A DNA stretch of 15,359 nt from Clostridiales bacterium (GCA_019416265.1 DXXQ01000163.1:1-15359); one strand, 5' to 3'. Numbered from the stretch's first letter, positions 5,792 through 14,274 are shown. The notes: generated from the letters alone by a model not told the origin. Numbers and translations are program-made.

Positions 5792-6880
5792 ATGGAACAA
5801 AAGACACCGTTGTATGAAACACATGTGAAATACGGAGGAAAAATTGTGCCTTTTGCAGGATATCTGCTTCCCGTTCAGTATGGGACAGGCGTGATCACGG
5901 AACATATGGCAGTGCGTACTGCCTGCGGTCTTTTTGATGTTTCCCATATGGGAGAAATCATGTGTATCGGCAAGGATGCCGTGAAAAATCTGAATCACCT
6001 TCTCACCAACGATTACACTACAATGTATGACGGGCAGGCGCGCTACAGTCCCATGTGCAATGAAAACGGCGGCGTGGTAGACGATCTGATTGTTTACAAA
6101 GTAAGGGATGACCATTATTTTATCGTGGTAAATGCAGCAAATAAGGATAAAGATTTTGAATGGATGAAAAAACATGAATTCGGAGACGCGGTATTTACGG
6201 ATATTTCCAAAGATGTGGCGCAGATTGCGCTCCAGGGACCGAAGGCGGAAACGATTCTGAAAAAACTGGTTGCAGAGGAAGACATTCCGAAGAAGTATTA
6301 CAGCGCATATTTCCACAAAGAGATAGGGGGAATGGACTGCATCATTTCCAAGACAGGTTATACAGGAGAGGACGGCTTTGAGTTTTATCTGGCTGCAGAG
6401 GAAGCGCCGAAGCTTTGGGAGCTTCTCCTTGAAACAGGAAAAGAAGAAGGACTGATTCCCTGCGGGCTGGGAGCGAGAGACACCCTCAGACTGGAAGCGG
6501 CAATGCCTCTCTACGGTCATGAAATGAACGACGAGATCACACCTGTTGAGGCAGGTCTGGGATTTTTCGTAAAAATGCAGAAGGAAGAGTTTATCGGAAA
6601 AGCTGCTCTGGAAGAAAAGGGCGCTCCCGGGGTGAAGCGGGTAGGCCTGAAAGTAACAGGACGGGGAATTATCCGGGAACATACCGATGTTTATGTTGGG
6701 GACAAAAAAGTCGGAGTTACCACTTCGGGAACTCACTGTCCTTATATAAAAGCTCCGGTGGCAATGGCCCTTCTTGATGTGGAATATACGGAAGCAGGAA
6801 CTGCCGTAGAAGCGGAAGTACGGGGAAGAAAAGTGGCGGCAGAGGTAGTGCCTCTTCCGTTTTATCTCCGACGGAGATAA
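5792..6880 (+). CDS. gcvT: Glycine cleavage system T protein (aminomethyltransferase)
   Basis: A 362-residue T protein. It takes the aminomethyl group held on lipoylated GcvH, releases ammonia, and passes the one-carbon unit to tetrahydrofolate. The N-terminus KTPLYETHVKYGGKIVPFAG is typical. GLFDVSHMGEI, the GGVVDDLIVY loop with the Asp pair at 97-98 (catalytic region), and SKTGYTGEDGFEFYL follow, then GLGARDTLRLEAAMPLYGHE in the folate-binding part. Length is normal for the family. I start at ATG 5792 because AGGAGG (5776-5781) is 10 bases upstream. An in-frame TTG at 5732 lies inside the riboswitch terminator, and ATG 5783 is too close to the ribosome-binding site. The last codons (FYLRRR) and the stop fall in a perfect palindrome that begins a repeat cluster. 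Expression should follow the glycine riboswitch. Confidence 0.96.
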   Translation: MEQKTPLYETHVKYGGKIVPFAGYLLPVQYGTGVITEHMAVRTACGLFDVSHMGEIMCIGKDAVKNLNHLLTNDYTTMYDGQARYSPMCNENGGVVDDLIVYKVRDDHYFIVVNAANKDKDFEWMKKHEFGDAVFTDISKDVAQIALQGPKAETILKKLVAEEDIPKKYYSAYFHKEIGGMDCIISKTGYTGEDGFEFYLAAEEAPKLWELLLETGKEEGLIPCGLGARDTLRLEAAMPLYGHEMNDEITPVEAGLGFFVKMQKEEFIGKAALEEKGAPGVKRVGLKVTGRGIIREHTDVYVGDKKVGVTTSGTHCPYIKAPVAMALLDVEYTEAGTAVEAEVRGRKVAAEVVPLPFYLRRR

Positions 6881-6968
6881 ACGCCTCCGGCGAGGATTGC
6901 AGAAATGCGCAGAAGAAAATGTTGCTTTGCAACGCGCATTTCGCAGCAAGAACGCTGGAGCGTTCTTG
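6861..6968 (+). repeat. Cluster of palindromes (REP-like element) overlapping the gcvT stop
   Basis: Consecutive inverted repeats cover most of the gcvT-gcvH gap. TTTATCTCCG/CGGAGATAAA surrounds A6871 and includes the stop codon. CGCC/GGCG lies at 6882-6892. GAAATGCGC (6902-6910) pairs with GCGCATTTC (6934-6942), enclosing a GTTGC/GCAAC hairpin (6921-6933). CAAGAACGCT (6947-6956) pairs with AGCGTTCTTG (6959-6968). No T-tract follows, so it is not a standard terminator. A TATAAT at 6992-6997 with TTGAAA at 6966-6971 has a 20-base spacer and is at best a weak internal promoter. An extragenic repeat element, or an mRNA-processing or stability element, is likely. Confidence 0.6.
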
Positions 6969-7026
6969 AAAAAAGGCAAAATAAAAAAGAATATAATTAT
7001 AATAAAAAATCAGGAGGAATAAAAAT

Positions 7027-7410
7027 ATGAGACATCCAGAAGAATTACGTTACAGCAGATCACATGAATGGGTAAAAAAATTAGAGGACGGCACAGTTCT
7101 TATCGGGCTTACAGATTATGCCCAGGATGCGCTGGGAGATCTGGTTTTTGTAAATCTGCCGGAAGAGGGAGATGAGGTGACAGCAGGGGAGGCCTTCGCA
7201 GATGTGGAATCAGTAAAGGCAGTGTCCGATGTATTCTCACCGGTTACAGGAACTGTAGCGGAAGTAAACGAGGCGCTTTTAGACGCACCGGAGATGATGA
7301 ATGACGATCCCTATGAAGCATGGCTGATCAGAGTTGAGAATGTGACAGAGGAAGAAGAACTTCTTGATGCAGATGCTTATATTGAATTTTACGAAAGTGA
7401 AGAGGCTTAA
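7027..7410 (+). CDS. gcvH: Glycine cleavage system H protein (lipoyl carrier)
   Basis: A 127-residue carrier protein. Its lipoyl-lysine is Lys64 in the conserved ESVKAVSD loop, flanked by the two halves of the beta-barrel (IGLTDYAQDALGDLVFVNLPEEG and SPVTGTVAEVNEALLDAPEMMNDDPY). The lipoyl arm swings between GcvP, GcvT and dihydrolipoamide dehydrogenase. Length matches the family. AGGAGG at 7012-7017 precedes the ATG. The gene follows the palindrome cluster and lies 55 bases before gcvPA. Loading of Lys64 with lipoate is the likely job of the ligase encoded four genes further on. No residue is missing. Confidence 0.96.
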   Translation: MRHPEELRYSRSHEWVKKLEDGTVLIGLTDYAQDALGDLVFVNLPEEGDEVTAGEAFADVESVKAVSDVFSPVTGTVAEVNEALLDAPEMMNDDPYEAWLIRVENVTEEEELLDADAYIEFYESEEA

Positions 7411-7465
7411 ATAGATTGACCTGAGTCTGGAATTTTCCATTCAGGGCAGAAAGGGGGCTAAACAT

Positions 7466-8782
7466 ATGGGATCCTATTTGCCAAATACCAGGCAGGAGCA
7501 GCAGGAAATGCTCAGGGAAGCGGGATACGAAAGCTTTGACGCACTGTTTGCTCACATTCCGGAGGAGGTAAAGGTAAAAGAACTGAACCTTCCTTCCGGA
7601 TTAAGCGAAATGGAAGTACTCAGCGAAATGGAGGATATTGCCCAGAAAAATAAAATCTTCCGCCATATTTTCCGTGGAGCGGGTGCATATGACCATTACA
7701 TTCCTGCAATTGTGGGAAGTGTTGTAAATAAAGAAGAATTTGTCACAGCATATACGCCTTATCAGGCAGAGATCAGTCAGGGTATCCTTCAGTCTATTTT
7801 TGAGTATCAGACAATGATCTGCGAGCTTACAGGAATGGACGTTTCCAATGCGTCTGTCTACGACGGCGCCACAGCAGCGGCTGAGGCAGTTGCCATGTGC
7901 AGAGAACGCAAACGCACAACAGCCTATATATCTGCAGCAGTAAATCCTCAGGTGATCTCTGTGATCAAAACATACTGTTATGCAAGCGGGACAGAGGTTG
8001 TGATGATTCCGGAAAAGGACGGAGTTACAGATAAGGAGGCTTTAAAAGCCGCTTTAAAGGATACGGCAGCCTGCTTCTATGTACAGCAGCCAAATTATTA
8101 CGGAAACCTTGAAGACGCAAAGGAGCTTGGAGAAATCGTTCATGGGGCAGGAGGAAAATATATTATGGGCTGTAATCCGATTTCCCTTGGCATGCTCATG
8201 ACTCCGGCAGAATGCGGCGCAGATGTGGCAGTGGGAGAGGGACAGCCTCTTGGCATGAGCCTGGCCTTTGGAGGCCCTTATCTTGGTTTCATGGCGGCAA
8301 CAGAAAAGATGCTCCGCAAGCTTCCGGGAAGAATAGTGGGAGAAACGGTAGACCGCGACGGAAAGCGCGCCTATGTGCTGACGCTTCAGGCAAGAGAACA
8401 GCATATCCGCAGGGAAAAAGCCAGCAGCAACATCTGCTCCAATCAGGCGCTCTGCGCTCTGACCGCAGGGGTATATCTTTCCGCAATGGGAGAAGAGGGA
8501 ATCCGAAAGGCAGCTTCTCTGTGCTGCTCCAAAGCCCATTATTTACAGGCAGAGCTGGAAAAGGCAGGCTTAAAGCTTAAATACAGCGCACCGTTTTTCC
8601 ATGAATTTGTAACCGTATCCGAAGTAAAAGCGGAAATAATTCTGGATGCCCTTGAGAAAAAAGGAATTCTGGGAGGTCTGCCTCTGGGAGAATATGAAAT
8701 TCTCTGGTGTGCAACAGAAAAAAATACAAAAGCAGAAATTGATCTGGCAGCAGAGATCGTAAAGGAGGTGTGCGGCGTATGA
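7466..8782 (+). CDS. gcvPA: Glycine dehydrogenase (decarboxylating) subunit 1
   Basis: A 438-residue alpha subunit of the two-gene form of P protein. Together with GcvPB it decarboxylates glycine using PLP and transfers the aminomethyl group to lipoyl-GcvH. Signature segments include the N-terminal SYLPNTRQEQQEML, FRGAGAYDHYIPAIV, YTPYQAEISQGILQSIFEYQ, and ASVYDGATAAAEA. The AREQHIRREKASSNICSNQAL region is also family-typical. This subunit lacks the PLP lysine, as expected. Length is normal. A GGGGG-type ribosome-binding site lies shortly before ATG 7466. Its stop overlaps the start of gcvPB by four bases (ATGA at 8779-8782), which implies translational coupling and equal amounts of the two subunits. 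Confidence 0.96.
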   Translation: MGSYLPNTRQEQQEMLREAGYESFDALFAHIPEEVKVKELNLPSGLSEMEVLSEMEDIAQKNKIFRHIFRGAGAYDHYIPAIVGSVVNKEEFVTAYTPYQAEISQGILQSIFEYQTMICELTGMDVSNASVYDGATAAAEAVAMCRERKRTTAYISAAVNPQVISVIKTYCYASGTEVVMIPEKDGVTDKEALKAALKDTAACFYVQQPNYYGNLEDAKELGEIVHGAGGKYIMGCNPISLGMLMTPAECGADVAVGEGQPLGMSLAFGGPYLGFMAATEKMLRKLPGRIVGETVDRDGKRAYVLTLQAREQHIRREKASSNICSNQALCALTAGVYLSAMGEEGIRKAASLCCSKAHYLQAELEKAGLKLKYSAPFFHEFVTVSEVKAEIILDALEKKGILGGLPLGEYEILWCATEKNTKAEIDLAAEIVKEVCGV

Positions 8783-10215
8783 AACTGATTTTTGAACGTG
8801 GAAAAGAAGGACAGGGCAGCGCTCTTTTACCGGAATGTGACGTACCGGAATTTCAGCTGGACGTACCGAAGCGTGAAAAAGAGCTTCATCTGCCACATGT
8901 CTCTGAAAATGAACTGAGCCGTCACTATACAGAACTGGCGAAACAGGTACACGGAGTAAACGACGGATTTTATCCTCTTGGCTCCTGTACCATGAAATAT
9001 AATCCAAAGGTAAATGAGGAAGCGGCTTCTCTTTTGGGCTTCAAAAAAATCCATCCCCTTCAGCCTCTTCATACCGTACAGGGATGTCTGGAGGTTCTCA
9101 AACGGGCGGAAGAGCTGCTCTGTGAGATTACGGGAATGGACAGTATGACGATGCAGCCGGCAGCAGGCGCTCATGGAGAATTTACAGGACTTCTTCTTAT
9201 TAAGGCGTACCATGACAGCAGAAAGGATACGAAACGAACCAAGATCATTGTACCGGATTCTGCTCATGGAACAAATCCTGCAAGCGCGGCTATGTGCGGC
9301 TTTGAGGTGGTAAGCGTACCCTCCGGAGAGGACGGCTGCGTAGACCTTGAGAAGCTTCGGGAAGCTGCAGGAGAGGATACGGCAGGTCTGATGCTTACAA
9401 ATCCCAATACAGTAGGTCTTTTTGACAAAAATATCCTTGAGATCACCTCTGTGATACACGAGGCAGGCGGTCTGGTATATTATGACGGCGCAAACTTAAA
9501 CGCAGTCATGGGCGTGGTGCGTCCCGGAGATATGGGCTTTGATGTGGTTCATCTGAATCTTCATAAGACGTTTTCCACTCCTCACGGCGGCGGCGGTCCG
9601 GGAAGCGGCCCTGTAGGCTGCAAGGCCTTCCTGAAAGAATTCCTTCCGGGATATCAGGAAACCCGTACAGAGGAGGGACTTACCTTTGTGAAGCCGGAAC
9701 AATCTGTAGGCGATGTGAAAGCCTTTTACGGAAACTTCCTTGTGGTGGTAAAGGCTCTGGCCTACATTCTCACCCTGGGAAAAGAAGGCATACCGGAAGC
9801 TGCGAAAAATGCAGTTTTAAATGCCAATTATATGATGGAAAAATTAAAAGACATTTATCCTATGGCATATAGTGAAACCTGTATGCACGAATTCGTTATG
9901 AGTCTGGAAAAAATGAAACATGACATTGATGTATCTGCGATGGATGTTGCGAAAGCCCTTCTTGACTACGGTATTCACCCGCCGACCATGTACTTCCCTC
10001 TGATCGTACATGAGGCGCTGATGATCGAGCCCACGGAGACGGAGAGCAGAGAGACTCTGGATGAGGTAATTGCAGTATTCCGTGAAATTTATGAAAAAGC
10101 ACAGAGAAACCCGGAAGAAATGCACGAAGCGCCTGTGGGAACTTATGTGCGGAGACTGGATGAGGTTCGGGCAGCGAGAAAACCGGTGCTTCGCTACAGA
10201 TTCGAACAGAAATAA
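8779..10215 (+). CDS. gcvPB: Glycine dehydrogenase (decarboxylating) subunit 2
   Basis: A 478-residue beta subunit that carries the PLP-binding lysine, Lys263 in HLNLHKTFSTPHGGGGPGSG. Other family motifs are YPLGSCTMKYNPK, QPAAGAHGEFTGL, IIVPDSAHGTNPASAAMCGF and TNPNTVGLFD. It forms the active heterotetramer with GcvPA. The start is ATG 8779, overlapping the gcvPA stop, with AGGAGG at 8763-8768 inside the upstream gene. A GTG at 8770 is in frame but almost touches that site. Length is typical for the split enzyme. The lipoate ligase gene follows after 21 bases. No truncation or unusual residue is seen. Confidence 0.96.
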   Translation: MKLIFERGKEGQGSALLPECDVPEFQLDVPKREKELHLPHVSENELSRHYTELAKQVHGVNDGFYPLGSCTMKYNPKVNEEAASLLGFKKIHPLQPLHTVQGCLEVLKRAEELLCEITGMDSMTMQPAAGAHGEFTGLLLIKAYHDSRKDTKRTKIIVPDSAHGTNPASAAMCGFEVVSVPSGEDGCVDLEKLREAAGEDTAGLMLTNPNTVGLFDKNILEITSVIHEAGGLVYYDGANLNAVMGVVRPGDMGFDVVHLNLHKTFSTPHGGGGPGSGPVGCKAFLKEFLPGYQETRTEEGLTFVKPEQSVGDVKAFYGNFLVVVKALAYILTLGKEGIPEAAKNAVLNANYMMEKLKDIYPMAYSETCMHEFVMSLEKMKHDIDVSAMDVAKALLDYGIHPPTMYFPLIVHEALMIEPTETESRETLDEVIAVFREIYEKAQRNPEEMHEAPVGTYVRRLDEVRAARKPVLRYRFEQK

Positions 10216-10236
10216 AAAAGAAAAGGAGAGGGTCAG

Positions 10237-11238
10237 ATGATTTCCAGACTTTATGTTTACAGAACAGACAATAAAAATCCATATCAGAATCTTGCAGTGG
10301 AAGAATATCTGACGCTCCACACAGAACCGGAAGAATGTATTCTGTATTTATGGCAGAATCAGCATACAGTAGTTATCGGAAAAAATCAGAACTGCTGGAA
10401 AGAATGTAAAGTTAATTATTTAGAGGAGGACGGCGGCAGTCTTGTCCGCCGTCTTTCCGGAGGGGGAGCTGTTTATCACGATCTGGGAAATCTGAATTTT
10501 ACATTCTGTGTACAAAAAGAAAATTATGATTTATCCAGACAGATGGATGTGGTTTTGGAGGCTGTGCAAAGCTTTGGGATTGACGCGGAGAAAACAGGGA
10601 GAAATGACATTACAGTAAAGGGAAGGAAATTTTCGGGAAACGCATTTTACCAATCCGGGGATTTCTGTTACCATCATGGAACCCTTCTGGTCAGCGCAGA
10701 CAAAGAAAAAATGTCGAAATACCTCAATGTCTCCAGAGAAAAGCTGAAATCCAAGGGAGTGGATTCCGTCCGCTCCAGGGTGGCAAACCTGACAGAATTT
10801 GAGGAGAGCCTTACCATAGAGGCGCTTGCAGAGGCGCTTGTGGAAGCGTTTTCTAAAATCTACGGAATGAAAGCGGAAAAGCTTCCAAAACAGCGCCTGG
10901 ATCAGGGGGAGATTGCCCGGAAAGAAAAAAGATTTTCTTCATGGGAATGGAAATACGGGAGAAAGATTCCCTTTCAGTATCAGATGGAACAGAGATTTTC
11001 CTGGGGCGGGGCAGAGCTTCAGCTTGAGGCAGTCCGGGGAAAAATCCTAAGGGTCAATGTTTTTTCGGATGGAATGGAGCAGGAGCTTTTTGGCGAAATC
11101 CAGGAAGCCCTTGAGGGGTGTGAATACAGCGAGAGAGCGATGACAGAAGCGCTGCACCGATGTCTCAGGCAGGAAAAAAATGACAGAGAAAGAAGAATCA
11201 TTGAGGATATCTGTACCATGCTCAGAGAAAAGCTGTAG
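10237..11238 (+). CDS. lplA: Lipoate-protein ligase A
   Basis: A 333-residue ligase that activates free lipoate with ATP and attaches it to lysine on carrier proteins; here the obvious target is GcvH Lys64. The biotin/lipoate-ligase domain shows the RRLSGGGAVYHDLGNLNFTF loop and the conserved Lys131 in VKGRKFSGNAF. After it come HHGTLLV and a C-terminal accessory domain from about residue 245, so the protein has the full two-domain LplA form. An AGGAG site lies 8 bases before ATG 10237. Its place between gcvPB and lpdA ties it to the glycine cleavage operon and to riboswitch control. No lipoate synthase (lipA) or octanoyltransferase gene is in the window, which fits scavenging, though synthesis genes could lie elsewhere. 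Confidence 0.93.
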   Translation: MISRLYVYRTDNKNPYQNLAVEEYLTLHTEPEECILYLWQNQHTVVIGKNQNCWKECKVNYLEEDGGSLVRRLSGGGAVYHDLGNLNFTFCVQKENYDLSRQMDVVLEAVQSFGIDAEKTGRNDITVKGRKFSGNAFYQSGDFCYHHGTLLVSADKEKMSKYLNVSREKLKSKGVDSVRSRVANLTEFEESLTIEALAEALVEAFSKIYGMKAEKLPKQRLDQGEIARKEKRFSSWEWKYGRKIPFQYQMEQRFSWGGAELQLEAVRGKILRVNVFSDGMEQELFGEIQEALEGCEYSERAMTEALHRCLRQEKNDRERRIIEDICTMLREKL

Positions 11239-11276
11239 GGCGTTTTTTGATGTTCAGACAGAAAGGACGAAACAAA

Positions 11277-12674
11277 ATGGCAGAAAAATACGGACTTGTA
11301 ATCATAGGCGGAGGTCCGGCAGGATATGAGGCTGCTCTGGACGCTGCAAAAAAAGGAATAAAAACAGCGCTGGTAGAAAAAAGAGAGCTGGGCGGCACCT
11401 GTTTGAACAGAGGCTGTATTCCCACAAAGACACTTCTTCACAGTGCAGAGCTTTTTGCAGAAATGAAAAAAAGCGAGGTTTTCGGAATTACGGCAGAAGC
11501 CCCCGCCTATCATATGGAAAAAATCCAGAGCAGGAAAAAAGAAGTTCTGGATCAGCTTCGCAGCGGAATTGAAATGCTGATGAAGAAAAATAAAATCGCG
11601 GTTTATAATGGAACGGGAACAATTGTGAATCCCAATGAGGTACAGATCAAGGGACAGGAAGAAACCTGTACCATTGAGGGAGAACATATTCTGATCGCAA
11701 CCGGTTCCGTGCCCTCTGTTCCGCCTATTCCGGGAGCAGAGCTTCCGGAAGTGCATACCAGCGACAGTCTTCTGGACAATACGAAGCATTATCGCAGCCT
11801 TACCATTATCGGCGGCGGTGTGATCGGCATGGAATTTGCCTCTGTTTACAATGCCCTTGGGGTTCAGGTGACTGTGATAGAGTTTCTTGACCGGATCCTT
11901 GCAAATATGGATAAAGAGATTTCACAGAATCTGAAAATGATCATGAAAAAACGGGGAGTGGAGATTCATACCTCTGCAGGAGTAGACCGGATCCTGGAAC
12001 GGGACGGCTCTCTTGTATGCTGTTATCAGGAAAAAGAAAAGTCCATGGAGGCAGTCAGCGATGCAGTTCTCATTGCCACAGGAAGAAGAGCCAATACAGA
12101 GGGGCTTTTTGCTCCGGGAATGGAAGTTTCCATGGAAAAAGGCAGGATTCTGGTAAACGAACTGGGACAGACCAGTGTGCCGAATATTTTTGCGGCAGGG
12201 GATGTGACTCCTTCTGTGCAGCTGGCCCATGGGGCGACGGCAAATGCCAGAAACATTACCGCATATCTTGCCTGGGAAAAAGACGGGGATAAAGAGAAGC
12301 CCTTTGTGAAGCCTTACCGGGCAGACCTGATACCGGGCTGTGTTTATACGAATCCGGAAATCGGAACCATCGGCCTGACACAGGAGGAAGCGAAGGCTCT
12401 GGGAGAGCCGGTGATCGTACAGAAGTATCCGATGTCTGCCAATGGAAAAACCGTACTTTCCGGTCAGGACAGAGGCTTTATCAAGGTGATCGCCCTGGAA
12501 AAAAGCCGCCGGATCGTGGGAGCGCAGATGATGTGCGCCCGGGCAACAGACATGATCTCCCAGTTTGAGCTTGCCATTGTAAACGGGCTGACTCTGGAAC
12601 AGATGGCTGCAGTGGTCTATCCTCATCCCACCTACAGTGAGGCGATCGGGGAAGCGGTTTCCGTAAGCCGGTAA
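11277..12674 (+). CDS. lpdA: Dihydrolipoamide dehydrogenase (glycine cleavage L protein)
   Basis: A 465-residue FAD enzyme that re-oxidises dihydrolipoyl-GcvH and makes NADH. The FAD-binding GGGPAGYEAALDA lies at the N-terminus and the redox disulfide is Cys42-Cys47 in GGTCLNRGCIPTKT. The NAD-binding segment is IIGGGVIGMEFASVYNALG, the second FAD motif is IFAAGDVTPSVQLAHGA, and the C-terminal catalytic HPTYSE is present. It has no N-terminal lipoyl domain. No E1/E2 dehydrogenase genes are adjacent, so it serves glycine cleavage. I place the start at ATG 11277, with AAAGGA 9 bases upstream; in-frame TTG 11247 and ATG 11250 lack a site. The stop codon lies within the terminator stem that follows. 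It closes the operon. Confidence 0.95.
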   Translation: MAEKYGLVIIGGGPAGYEAALDAAKKGIKTALVEKRELGGTCLNRGCIPTKTLLHSAELFAEMKKSEVFGITAEAPAYHMEKIQSRKKEVLDQLRSGIEMLMKKNKIAVYNGTGTIVNPNEVQIKGQEETCTIEGEHILIATGSVPSVPPIPGAELPEVHTSDSLLDNTKHYRSLTIIGGGVIGMEFASVYNALGVQVTVIEFLDRILANMDKEISQNLKMIMKKRGVEIHTSAGVDRILERDGSLVCCYQEKEKSMEAVSDAVLIATGRRANTEGLFAPGMEVSMEKGRILVNELGQTSVPNIFAAGDVTPSVQLAHGATANARNITAYLAWEKDGDKEKPFVKPYRADLIPGCVYTNPEIGTIGLTQEEAKALGEPVIVQKYPMSANGKTVLSGQDRGFIKVIALEKSRRIVGAQMMCARATDMISQFELAIVNGLTLEQMAAVVYPHPTYSEAIGEAVSVSR

Positions 12675-12702
12675 AATATATATTTTTTTGCCGGAAATTT
12701 TT
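12668..12702 (+). terminator. Probable weak terminator of the gcv operon
   Basis: CCGGTAAAA (12668-12676) pairs with TTTTGCCGG (12686-12694) over 9 bp including one G-U pair, around a 9-base AT loop. AAA and then five Ts follow (12698-12702). The lpdA stop TAA is inside the 5' arm. The lower half of the stem is GC-rich but the upper half is A-T, so some read-through into the MATE gene is possible. Confidence 0.55.
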
Positions 12703-12722
12703 CTGAAATAAAAATTGGGTAA

Positions 12723-12751
12723 TTGACATTATCCGCTTTTTTATATACAAT
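12723..12751 (+). promoter_or_regulatory. Promoter of the MATE-TRIC operon
   Basis: TTGACA (12723-12728) and TACAAT (12746-12751) are spaced by 17 bases. The predicted start, near 12758, places the first leader helix at the very 5' end of the transcript. Confidence 0.78.
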
Positions 12752-12758
12752 TATTACA

Positions 12759-12832
12759 GAGCGTCCGTGTAAGGAAGGCGAGAGAAGCCTCTGAGCACTG
12801 ACGCTTTGACTATGTAAAAAGCACAGAGGTGC
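12759..12832 (+). promoter_or_regulatory. Structured leader of the MATE gene with crossing helices
   Basis: GAGCGTC (12759-12765) can pair with GACGCTT (12800-12806), enclosing a small AGGC/GCCT hairpin (12776-12779, 12787-12790). A second helix, GCCTCTG (12787-12793) with CAGAGGT (12824-12830), crosses the first and shares bases with the small hairpin. A third option is GCAC/GTGC (12821-12824, 12829-12832). The 3' partner ends 5-6 bases before the AAGGAG site at 12836-12841, so a switch acting on translation is conceivable. I recognise no known riboswitch class. Confidence 0.35.
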
Positions 12833-12846
12833 AGGAAGGAGAAAAA

Positions 12847-14274
12847 GTGGAAAAAGCGAAAGCTGCTAATAGGAAAGATACAAATGAAAAAGATATAAAC
12901 AGGAAAGAAAATAAAATGGGCGTCATGCCGATCCAGAAGCTTCTTCTGGGAATGTCCGTGCCGATGATGATTTCCATGCTGGTGCAGGCCCTTTACAATA
13001 TCGTGGACAGTATGTTTGTTGCCCGGTTAAACGAAAATGCCCTGACTGCCGTGTCTCTGGCCTTTCCCGTGCAGAATCTGATGATCGCAGTGGGGACGGG
13101 AACAGGCGTCGGTGTCAACGCACTGGTGTCAAGATCCCTCGGTGAAAAAAATACGGTCTATGCGAACAAAGCCGCAAACAACGGCGTTTACCTCTCAATT
13201 TTCAGCGCTGTGGCATTTGCCCTGCTGTCGCTGTTCTTTGGAAGGTTTTTCTTTGCTGTGCAGACTGACGATCCCCAGATCATCGCCTATGGAACCAGCT
13301 ATGTGTATGTGATAGGGATCCTTTCTATCGGAATGTTTTTCCAGTTTATTACAGAGAGGCTTCTTCAGTCTACGGGAAAAACCATTTATACCATGTTTAC
13401 CCAGGGGCTTGGGGCGATCATTAACATCATTCTGGATCCGATCATGATTTTCGGTTTGTTCGGTTTTCCCAGAATGGAGGTTGCAGGGGCTGCAGTTGCC
13501 ACAGTTACAGGGCAGATCATTGCTGCCGGTCTGGGACTCTGGTTTAACAGGACGAAGAACCATGAGCTGCACATATCCCTCAGGAAATACAAGGTGGAGA
13601 AAGAGGTGGTAAAAGGGATTTACAGCGTGGGAATTCCTTCTATTATCATGGCGTCCATCGGTTCGGTGATGACCTTTGGAGTCAATAAGATTCTGATGGC
13701 TTTTACCTCCACGGCAGCGGCTGTGTTCGGTGTTTATTTTAAGCTTCAGAGCTTTGTATTTATGCCTGTCTTCGGACTGAATAACGGAATGGTTCCTATT
13801 GTGGCTTATAACTATGGGGCGAGGAAGCCGGACCGTATTATGAAGACAATGCGTCTGAGCATTGTTTATGCAGTGACGATCATGGTTGCGGGATTTGCCG
13901 TTTTCCAGCTGATGCCGGAAGCCCTGCTTTCGATTTTCGATGCATCGGAGGAGATGGTGGAGATAGGAGTTCCCGCTCTTCGGATCATCAGCTTCAGTTT
14001 CCTTGGTGCAGGCTTTGGTATTGTAAGTTCTTCAGTGTTCCAGGCTCTTGGCCATGGAATGCTCAGCCTGATCGTTTCGGTTCTGAGGCAGCTGATTGTC
14101 ATTCTGCCCGCATCATGGATCCTTGCCCGAATAGGCGGAATCCATATGGTCTGGTGGGCCTTTCCTATCGCGGAAATCTTTTCCGCCCTTGTATGCTTTC
14201 TCTTTGTGAAGAAGGTGTACAGAAATGAGATCAAACCTCTGTATCAAATAGACAAAGGAAGCATGGAAAAATGA
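12847..14274 (+). CDS. MATE-family efflux transporter
   Basis: A 475-residue, 12-segment membrane protein of the multidrug and toxic compound extrusion family, in its usual two bundles of six helices. The first helix begins with PIQKLLLGMSVPMMISMLVQ followed by ALYNIVDSMFVARLNENAL, the family hallmark. VGTGTGVGVNALVSRSLGEK, ITERLLQSTGKTIYTM and the second-bundle FMPVFGLNNGMVPIVAYNYG are also typical. Such proteins export cations, drugs or metabolites using a Na+ or H+ gradient; the substrate here is unknown. I start at GTG 12847 because AAGGAG (12836-12841) is 5 bases upstream. GTG 12829 lies upstream of that site, and ATG 12916 has a weaker site and would remove an ENKMG-type segment common in relatives. 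Its stop overlaps the next start by four bases. Confidence 0.9.
   Translation: MEKAKAANRKDTNEKDINRKENKMGVMPIQKLLLGMSVPMMISMLVQALYNIVDSMFVARLNENALTAVSLAFPVQNLMIAVGTGTGVGVNALVSRSLGEKNTVYANKAANNGVYLSIFSAVAFALLSLFFGRFFFAVQTDDPQIIAYGTSYVYVIGILSIGMFFQFITERLLQSTGKTIYTMFTQGLGAIINIILDPIMIFGLFGFPRMEVAGAAVATVTGQIIAAGLGLWFNRTKNHELHISLRKYKVEKEVVKGIYSVGIPSIIMASIGSVMTFGVNKILMAFTSTAAAVFGVYFKLQSFVFMPVFGLNNGMVPIVAYNYGARKPDRIMKTMRLSIVYAVTIMVAGFAVFQLMPEALLSIFDASEEMVEIGVPALRIISFSFLGAGFGIVSSSVFQALGHGMLSLIVSVLRQLIVILPASWILARIGGIHMVWWAFPIAEIFSALVCFLFVKKVYRNEIKPLYQIDKGSMEK

Noticed and set aside
6947..6968. The CAAGAACGCT/AGCGTTCTTG hairpin as a terminator after gcvT
   Set aside because: It is followed by As rather than Ts on the plus strand, and gcvH belongs to the same pathway, so termination here is not supported.
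5459..6979. A 506-codon open frame on the minus strand opposite gcvT and the riboswitch
   Set aside because: It is antisense to a clear gcvT and a structured riboswitch, has Cys/Phe/His-rich low-complexity composition, and resembles no family. It is a shadow of the gcvT codon pattern.
8054..8539. A minus-strand open frame inside gcvPA
   Set aside because: It is antisense to a highly conserved region of gcvPA and has no start signal.
11019..11789. A 256-codon minus-strand open frame across lplA and lpdA
   Set aside because: It is antisense to two well-supported enzymes and has no recognisable domain.
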